NCBI GenBank assembly: GCA_039185015.1
Contig: JBCDAU010000008.1
Location: forward strand, 1 to 64,000
Origin: JBCBSZ01 sp039185015
Lineage (GTDB): Bacteria > Actinomycetota > Acidimicrobiia > Acidimicrobiales > Poriferisodalaceae
Direction: 5' to 3'
Length of the DNA: 64,000 nt
This document shows, piece after piece, positions 58,611-64,000 of the stretch. The notes below the pieces were generated by a model. That model made no database searches. It saw only the letters and a list, made by a program, of their open reading frames with translations, and was not told where the DNA came from. Position 1 is the first letter of the stretch; each line of letters opens with the position of its first letter. Position numbers and translations under genes: made by a program.

Positions 58611-60093
58611 TCGCCGCGAGGCGCAGCACGAAGCGAGCACCACCGAGGGGACCGGCCTCACAGCGCACGTCACCCCGGTGGTCGGCGGCGATCGAGGCGA
58701 CCAGGGCGAGACCGAGGCCGCTGCCGCCGTCCCGCCGGGCGCGCCCGTCGTCGAGACGGACGAAGCGCTCGAAGATCCGCTCACGATCGTTGGCCGGGAT
58801 GCCGGGTCCGTCGTCGTCGACCACGACCTCGACCGCCGCCGCGTCCGAACGCACCTCGATGCGTACGCGGGACGCGGCATGGCGGACGGCGTTGCTGAGC
58901 AGGTTGTCGATCGCACGCGACACCTGGACCTCGCTGGCGACGATGGTCGCCTCGGGGAGGTCGCCGAGCTCGAGCTCGATGCGACCGATGCCGCCATCTC
59001 GATGATGCTCGACCTCCCGTCGGACGAGCTCGGCGACGTCGAGGGGTGCCTGTCCGTCGGACTCGCCGGCGGAGGCGAGCTGGGTGAGGTCGTCGAGCAC
59101 CAACTCCAGCCGGTCGACGCCTCGCTGGAGCCGCTCGACGGTCGGCTCGGCGTCGTCCGGGAGCTCGCGCATCGCCAGCAGCTCGGTCGCCCCCCGTACG
59201 ACCGTGAGCGGCGAGCGGAGCTCGTGCGACGCATCGGAGACGAACTCACGCTGGCGGATCAGGCCGGCATCGAGCCGGTCCAGCATCCCGTTCAGGGTGT
59301 CGGTCAGCTCCGCGATCTCGTCGCCCGACTCGGGAACGGGCAAGCGGCCGCCCGATCGCGACGGGGCGATGCGGCGTGCCTCCTCGGCGATCGCGCCGAC
59401 CGGCCGGAGTGCCGCACCGACCGCCCTCCAGAGCGCGAGGCCGCCCGCAGCGGCGAGCAACGGCACCAGCACGACCATCGTCCAGCCGAGCCGATCGACC
59501 GACCGATCGACGACGCCGACGGGGGTGAAGGCCAGGAGCGTGAGCTCGTCGCCCTCGGGCGTGGCGACCTGCCGGGACGTCTCGAACCAGTCGCCCGCCT
59601 CGACGAAGTCGTTCTCGTCGAAGTCGACCACGAACAGCTCGTCGGCGAAGCCCTCGGGAAGGGCGAGAGCGGGCCCGCCAATCACGGCTCCGGCCGGTGG
59701 TAGCGCATCGACCACGACGATCTCGCCGGCGACGAACCCGTTGGCGTCGCCGAGCGCGATCGCCGCGTCGTCCGGGAGCTCCGCGAACGCCTGCTCCGAC
59801 GGCACGAACGGCAGAGCGCTCGCGTTGATGAGGCCGAGCTCGTCGTCGACGATCAGGAAGTCGGTCCCGTCGGCGCCGACCGGTATCCGCAACGTCTGAG
59901 GATCGGCCCCGTCGGTGATCGCGTCCGCGAGGGCGTCGAGCACCTCGTCGTTCTGGCGGCCGAGGTCGTCGCGCAGCGCCGCCGACAGCGCCCGCACCGT
60001 CACCCAGGCGCCGAGGCCGAGGACGATCAGCAACGTCGCGAAGCCGAAGGCGGTGACGCGGGCCCGGAGCGACCGGGGACGACGTCGGATCAC
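58600..60093 (-). CDS. Sensor histidine kinase (HisKA, two helices, HAMP)
   Basis: The 497-residue kinase has helix 1 (about 13-33), an extracytoplasmic sensor of about 170 residues (acidic, FVVDFDENDFVEAGDWFE), helix 2 (about 206-225), HAMP, the H-box SDASHELRSPLTVV, and N, G1 (DDDGPGIP) and G2 (GGSGLGLALV) boxes. The GTG overlaps the response-regulator stop (GTGA). It probably senses envelope stress and controls the efflux operon. Confidence 0.92.
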   Translation of the reverse strand: MIRRRPRSLRARVTAFGFATLLIVLGLGAWVTVRALSAALRDDLGRQNDEVLDALADAITDGADPQTLRIPVGADGTDFLIVDDELGLINASALPFVPSEQAFAELPDDAAIALGDANGFVAGEIVVVDALPPAGAVIGGPALALPEGFADELFVVDFDENDFVEAGDWFETSRQVATPEGDELTLLAFTPVGVVDRSVDRLGWTMVVLVPLLAAAGGLALWRAVGAALRPVGAIAEEARRIAPSRSGGRLPVPESGDEIAELTDTLNGMLDRLDAGLIRQREFVSDASHELRSPLTVVRGATELLAMRELPDDAEPTVERLQRGVDRLELVLDDLTQLASAGESDGQAPLDVAELVRREVEHHRDGGIGRIELELGDLPEATIVASEVQVSRAIDNLLSNAVRHAASRVRIEVRSDAAAVEVVVDDDGPGIPANDRERIFERFVRLDDGRARRDGGSGLGLALVASIAADHRGDVRCEAGPLGGARFVLRLAATRP

Positions 60094-60749
60094 GCCCTCA
60101 CCCGGTACCCGACGCCTCGCACGTTCTCGATCGTCTCGCGCCCGACCTTGCCTCGCAGGTACCGGACGTAGACGTCGACCACGTTGGGATCGCCGTCGAA
60201 GTCGTGACCCCACACCTCGTCGAGCAGCGCCAGCCGGCCGAGCGGGGCGTCGTCGGAGCGGAGCAACGCCTCGAGCAGCTGGGCCTCACGGCTGGTGAGC
60301 TCGACCGGCCGGCCATCGAGCGAGCAGGTCCGGCTCGTGGGGTCGAGGCGCACTCGGCCCCGTTCCAGCACGGCCTCCCGTCGTGGGTTCGGCGCCCGTC
60401 GGAGCAGCGCCTGCACCCTGGCCTGGAGCACGGCCGGTGAGAACGGCTTGCGCAGGTAGTCGTCGGCGCCGGCGTCGAACCCGTCGGTCTCGTCGTACTC
60501 CCCCACCTTGGCCGTCAGCATCAGGATCGGGACGTGCCGGCCCTCGCTGCGGAGCGTCTCGCAGACCTGGTAGCCGTTCAGACCCGGGAGCAGCAGATCC
60601 AGCACGATCAGCGCGTGGTTGCCCTCCCGAGCCATCCAGAGCCCGTCCGGTCCGTCGGCGGCACGGTCGACGGCGTGGCCGCTGTCGGCGAGCGTCTCGG
60701 CGACGATCGCCGCGATGTCATCGTCGTCCTCGACGAGCAGGACCCGCAT
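60090..60749 (-). CDS. OmpR/PhoB-type response regulator
   Basis: The 219-residue protein has a receiver domain with the acidic pocket (E7, D8, D9), phospho-acceptor D51 and K101 (RKPF). Its winged-helix output domain has LTSREAQLLEALLRSDDA and NVVDVYVRYLRGKVGRETIENVRGVGYRV. It is coupled to the kinase and 25 bp downstream of the permease gene, so it is the last but one gene of the export operon. Confidence 0.93.
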   Translation of the reverse strand: MRVLLVEDDDDIAAIVAETLADSGHAVDRAADGPDGLWMAREGNHALIVLDLLLPGLNGYQVCETLRSEGRHVPILMLTAKVGEYDETDGFDAGADDYLRKPFSPAVLQARVQALLRRAPNPRREAVLERGRVRLDPTSRTCSLDGRPVELTSREAQLLEALLRSDDAPLGRLALLDEVWGHDFDGDPNVVDVYVRYLRGKVGRETIENVRGVGYRVRA

Positions 60750-60774
60750 CTCGACCTCCGACCGTACCGGTGCG

Positions 60775-62010
60775 TCAGGCCGCCGGCCGGACGGCTTGGG
60801 CGGGGTCGAGACGAGCGGCGCGCACGGCCGGGTAGAGCCCCGACAACGCGCCGATCGCCAGCGCGCCCACCACACCCAGCACCAGTCCCTGCAGCGGCAG
60901 GTCGACCAACCAGCCCTGCCGGTTCGCGTAGACGGCGGTGACCCCGAAGCCGGCGGCAACGCCGATCAGGCCGCCGAAGAGTGCGAGCAGCGCGCTCTCG
61001 AGCACGAACTGGTTGCGGACGTGGCCCCTCGTCGCACCCAGGGCCCGACGCACGCCGATCTCCGTGCGCCGTTCGAGGACCGAGATCACCATGACGTTCG
61101 CGATGCCGACGCCCCCGACGAGCAGGGCGACCGATCCGAGGCCGAGCAGCAGCCGCTGGAGGTTCTCGTCGACCTCCGCCCGGGCGGCCAGGGCGTCGGA
61201 GGGCCGCGACACGCTCACCCCTTCCGGGGCACCCGGCTCGACGGTGCGGGCGAGCACCGACCGCACCGCCTCGACCGACGCCGGGTCGGTCCGGATGTAG
61301 ATCGTCGACGGCAGCGCCTTGGCGTCGAGCAGGTCCCGAGCGGCCTGGAGCCCGACCATCGCTGCCCGATCGAGATCGGGTTGGAGCGGGAGCGGGTCGA
61401 GCACGCCGATGACCGAGAACCACCGGCCGGCGATCCACACCCGGACACCCCGGCCGGCGTCGGTCACCCCGAGCCGATCGGCGGCGACCGAGCCGAGCAC
61501 GACCGTCGGCAGCTCGGCGCTGGCGCCGTCGTGCCAACGGCCCGACGCCACCGATCCGCCCAGCGTGTCCAGCAGCCCGGTGTCGGTCGCTGCCAACTGG
61601 ACGCCGTTGGCGATGTCGGTCGGCTCGCGGTCGTTGCGACGGATCTCCGCCTGCAGCGCGCTGACCGCGGTGGCGCTCTCGACGGGCCCGATCCGGCGGA
61701 CCATCGACGTCGACTCGGGCCGGAGGGTGTTGGACTCGCCGAGGAAGCTCTGGCCCGGCTGCACCTGCAACAGGTTCGTGCCGAGCCGGTCGAGCTCGGC
61801 GAGCAAACCGGCGCGGCACGACGAGGAGATCCCGAGGACGGCGACCATCGACGCGATGCCGATGGCGATGCCGAGCGCCGTGAAGGCGGCCCGGGCTCGA
61901 CGGGTCCGCAGACCGACGGTGCCGGTGCCGATCAGGTCCTCCGGCCGGAGCCGGGACCGCCAGGGACTCGCGGCCCGGGTCCGACGGCGGAGGGTCGGTC
62001 GGCGGACCAT
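60775..62010 (-). CDS. MacB-type ABC permease
   Basis: The 411-residue permease has an N-terminal helix (RRARAAFTALGIAIGIASMVAVLGISSS), a large extracytoplasmic domain, and three C-terminal helices (LLLGLGSVALLVGGVGIANVMVISVLERRTEIGVRRALGATRGHVRNQF is the MacB signature region). The ATG overlaps the ATPase stop (TGATG). With the adaptor and ATPase it forms a MacAB-like exporter. Confidence 0.9.
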   Translation of the reverse strand: MVRRPTLRRRTRAASPWRSRLRPEDLIGTGTVGLRTRRARAAFTALGIAIGIASMVAVLGISSSCRAGLLAELDRLGTNLLQVQPGQSFLGESNTLRPESTSMVRRIGPVESATAVSALQAEIRRNDREPTDIANGVQLAATDTGLLDTLGGSVASGRWHDGASAELPTVVLGSVAADRLGVTDAGRGVRVWIAGRWFSVIGVLDPLPLQPDLDRAAMVGLQAARDLLDAKALPSTIYIRTDPASVEAVRSVLARTVEPGAPEGVSVSRPSDALAARAEVDENLQRLLLGLGSVALLVGGVGIANVMVISVLERRTEIGVRRALGATRGHVRNQFVLESALLALFGGLIGVAAGFGVTAVYANRQGWLVDLPLQGLVLGVVGALAIGALSGLYPAVRAARLDPAQAVRPAA

Positions 62011-62717
62011 CACCGCACCTCCGCGCCGGCGCCGACGAGGGCGTCCTCGAGACGACCGTCGCGCACCGCCACCCGTCGGGGCAGTGAGGCGGCCAGCTCG
62101 AGGTCGTGCGTGATCACGATGATCGTGGACCCGTCGTCGTGGAGACGGTCGAGCAGCGCCGCGATGTCGTCGGAGCTGCGGGAGTCGAGGTTGCCGGTCG
62201 GCTCGTCGGCGAGGACGATCGCCGGGTCGCCGACCAGCGCCCGGGCGATGGCGACGCGCTGACGCTCGCCGCCGGAGAGCTGGTCGGGACGGTGGTCCAA
62301 CCGGTGGCCGAGACCGACCCGCTCCAGCGCCTCGACGCTGCGTCGGCGTCGAACTCGTCGACCGATGCCGCGGTAGAGCAGGCCCTGCCCGACATTCTCG
62401 ACCGTGCTCATCCCCGCCAGCAGGTTGAACTGCTGGAAGACGAACCCGATCCGGGCGGCCCGGAGACCCGCGAGGGCCCGGTCCGAGAGCAGCGACGTGG
62501 TGACTCCGTCGACGAGCACCTCGCCGGCCGTCGGGCGGTCGAGGGTCCCGATCAGGTTGAGCAGGGTGGACTTCCCCGAGCCCGACGGCCCGGTGATGGC
62601 GACCAGCTCGCCCTCGGCGACCCGGAGCGATACGCCGTCGACCGCCTTCACCGGGGGCTGGCCCGGGTAGTGGCGCATGACATCGCGCAGTTCGAGGACG
62701 GTGTCGTCGGCCGTCAC
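62010..62717 (-). CDS. MacB/LolD-type ABC ATPase
   Basis: The 235-residue ATPase has Walker A GPSGSGKST, Q-loop VFQQFNLL, signature LSGGERQR, Walker B IVLADEPTGNLDS and H-loop ITHDLE. FVFQQFNLLAGMSTVENV is the MacB/LolD hallmark. It overlaps the adaptor gene stop by 4 bp and the permease start. Confidence 0.93.
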   Translation of the reverse strand: MTADDTVLELRDVMRHYPGQPPVKAVDGVSLRVAEGELVAITGPSGSGKSTLLNLIGTLDRPTAGEVLVDGVTTSLLSDRALAGLRAARIGFVFQQFNLLAGMSTVENVGQGLLYRGIGRRVRRRRSVEALERVGLGHRLDHRPDQLSGGERQRVAIARALVGDPAIVLADEPTGNLDSRSSDDIAALLDRLHDDGSTIIVITHDLELAASLPRRVAVRDGRLEDALVGAGAEVR

Positions 62718-63823
62718 GACTCACCGCCGATCTGGCGGGGCACGACGACCCGGTCGCCCTCGGCGACGTCGCCGGACACCTCGACGAGGTCCTCGACGAC
62801 CGCACCGAGCTCGACCGCCCGGAGCTCGGTCCCGGTCTCGATCACGACCTCGAGCGCGTAGCCACCGCCGGCAAGGGCCAGGATGGCTCGTACCGGAGCG
62901 ATCACGACGTCCTCGGCCGTCGTCCGCGCCAGCTCCAGCTTCACGCTGGTGACCCCGGCCGGCAGCGGCGTGGCCGGACGGATCGTCGCCTTCACCCTGC
63001 GCTCGCCGGAGTCGTTCACGAACGACTCGGTCTCGGCGATGGTGCCCTCGACCGTCGAGCCGTCACCGGCATCGATCGACACGGTCGCACCCTCCGGGAT
63101 GAAGGACTGCTGGCGCGGCGTCAGCTCGGCCGTGACGGTCGCGTCGGCGGCGGTGACGGGCAACTCGGAGAAGTCGGCGCCGATCCTGGGCACGCTGTCG
63201 AGCCGCACCGGACCGGCGCTGAACACGAGCTGGGTGCGGTCGACCCGTCCGGTCCGTTCGAGGCCTTGCTCCTTCTGCCAGGCCGTCACGGCGCGCTGGG
63301 TGCTGCGACCGAAGATGCCATCAGCCTCGAGACGACCCTCGTCGTCGTGTCCGGCATCGAGCAGGAACCGCTGAAGCTGGGCGACGTCGTCACCTTCGAG
63401 GCGGCGACTCGCGCTCGGCTCGTACCGAAGCTCCCGGTAGAGCGGCACGTCGCCGTCGGCGAGGTGCACGGGCGCGCCGGCGATGCGGATCACGACCTCC
63501 CCCGGCCGCACGACCGAGCCCTTCGCGGGGACGTCGGTGACGACCCCCTCGGCTCGGATCGGCAGATTCCAGGTCTCGCCGTACCCGACGGTGCCGGTGG
63601 CATCGAGGGTCTCGCTGAGATCGCCGCGGGTCACGGTGTCGGTCGGCGCCGATGGCTCGCCGCGCTCGTCCGGTGACCGGTCGCCGGTCGGCTCCGAGGA
63701 GGCACCGGTGGCCGGGCCGAGCGCCAGGCCGACGGCGAGCAGTGATCCGATGCCGAGCACGAGCAGCAACACGGGAGTCCGGCGCCGCCACCGCCGGGGA
63801 GCCGGCTGCGCGTGGTCCGACAT
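62714..63823 (-). CDS. MacA/HlyD-like adaptor with peptidoglycan-binding domain
   Basis: The 369-residue protein has one N-terminal helix (TPVLLLVLGIGSLLAVGLALG), a barrel/lipoyl-like part (DTVTRGDLSETLDATGTV), and a PG_binding_1 domain (about 140-200: DDVAQLQRFLLDAGHDDEGRLEADGIFGRSTQRAVTAWQ) inserted before the membrane-proximal domains. This combination is common in actinomycetes lacking an outer membrane. It presumably couples the exporter to the cell wall. Its ATG overlaps the stop of the upstream gene. Confidence 0.88.
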   Translation of the reverse strand: MSDHAQPAPRRWRRRTPVLLLVLGIGSLLAVGLALGPATGASSEPTGDRSPDERGEPSAPTDTVTRGDLSETLDATGTVGYGETWNLPIRAEGVVTDVPAKGSVVRPGEVVIRIAGAPVHLADGDVPLYRELRYEPSASRRLEGDDVAQLQRFLLDAGHDDEGRLEADGIFGRSTQRAVTAWQKEQGLERTGRVDRTQLVFSAGPVRLDSVPRIGADFSELPVTAADATVTAELTPRQQSFIPEGATVSIDAGDGSTVEGTIAETESFVNDSGERRVKATIRPATPLPAGVTSVKLELARTTAEDVVIAPVRAILALAGGGYALEVVIETGTELRAVELGAVVEDLVEVSGDVAEGDRVVVPRQIGGES

Positions 63824-64000
63824 CAGTTCTCCTCCGCGTCGTCGAACTGGCCGAAGGCCTGCTCGCTGCAGTCGTCGAGGGCGGCCTCGACCGCCTCGTC
63901 GTCCTCGCCGTCAGAGCCGATGGCGATGGCGCCGTCCTCGTTCGAGATCTCGAAGCCGGCGTCGGTCATGCAGTTCGCGAAGGCGGCCTCGGCATCGGCG
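63823..64000 (-). CDS. Acidic Cys-containing protein, N-terminus cut by window edge
   Basis: Fifty-eight complete codons are visible, ending at a TGA (63823-63825) that overlaps the adaptor ATG (TGATG). The part seen is very acidic (ISNEDGAIAIGSDGEDDEAVEAALDD) with two Cys (FANCMTDAGF and DDCSEQAF), like small secreted proteins found ahead of actinobacterial MacAB-type operons. It is probably co-transcribed with the exporter. Confidence 0.65.
   Translation of the reverse strand, partial: ADAEAAFANCMTDAGFEISNEDGAIAIGSDGEDDEAVEAALDDCSEQAFGQFDDAEEN

Overview
The window is high-GC DNA (roughly 70% G+C by eye) with dense, often overlapping genes and many GTG starts. A WhiB regulator, an actinobacterial type A RNase P RNA, an LPXTG-type surface protein and a PimB-like mannosyltransferase point to an actinomycete. 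The mix of genes suggests class Acidimicrobiia; that placement is inferred, since no rRNA gene is present.

1-16 kb is mostly housekeeping: an FtsX-type ABC permease (cut by the left edge), an AlaC-like aminotransferase, ROK glucokinase, an ArsA-like ATPase, an SRPBCC protein, a PimB-like GT4 enzyme, QueG, an orphan DUF4132 protein with unusual codon use, a NYN-domain protein, a DEDDh/GIY-YIG/UvrB-motif fusion nuclease, a divergent TrpD, WhiB and rnpB. From memory, the order ArsA-ATPase / SRPBCC / PimB / UvrC-like / TrpD matches M. tuberculosis Rv2184c-Rv2192c, with extra genes inserted here. 16-31 kb holds an LPXTG protein, a histidine phosphatase, a bifunctional penicillin-binding protein with a Thr-rich tail, thiamine pyrophosphokinase with a solute-binding lipoprotein, a NagZ-like hydrolase, a DsbA-like protein, an HDOD-EAL signalling pair behind a structured leader, and an MFS transporter.

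31.6-34.6 kb is the most unusual part. An NTP_transf_5 nucleotidyltransferase overlaps an HPr-kinase-like protein, and convergent to them lie a PqqD/RRE-like protein and a 37-residue peptide with a lasso-type YxxP leader motif. No lasso protease (B2) or cyclase (C) is nearby. A sigma-70 region 2 fragment runs in frame into the PqqD-like gene. 34.6-43 kb carries an ECF42-type sigma factor with a YCII partner, an amidase overlapping a Fur-family regulator, a divergent cobalt/nickel ECF transporter (CbiM-PDGLE, CbiQ, CbiO) behind a Nur-like operator, a transglutaminase-like protein, a GNAT enzyme and a group 2/3-type sigma factor.

43-54 kb is catabolic: a TetR regulator, two sulfatases and a sulfonate/nitrate-type ABC importer (organosulfate use), then a partial myo-inositol operon (iolC, iolB, Cgl0158-type aldolase). 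54-58.6 kb has a frameshifted AraC/GyrI regulator, a VOC protein, a Baeyer-Villiger-type monooxygenase flanked by inverted copies of a short interspersed repeat, and a Gfo/Idh/MocA oxidoreductase. 58.6-64 kb is one minus-strand operon: a short acidic protein (cut by the right edge), a MacA-like adaptor with a peptidoglycan-binding domain, a MacB-type ATPase and permease, and an OmpR/HisKA two-component pair. I saw no tRNA, rRNA, insertion sequence or CRISPR array.
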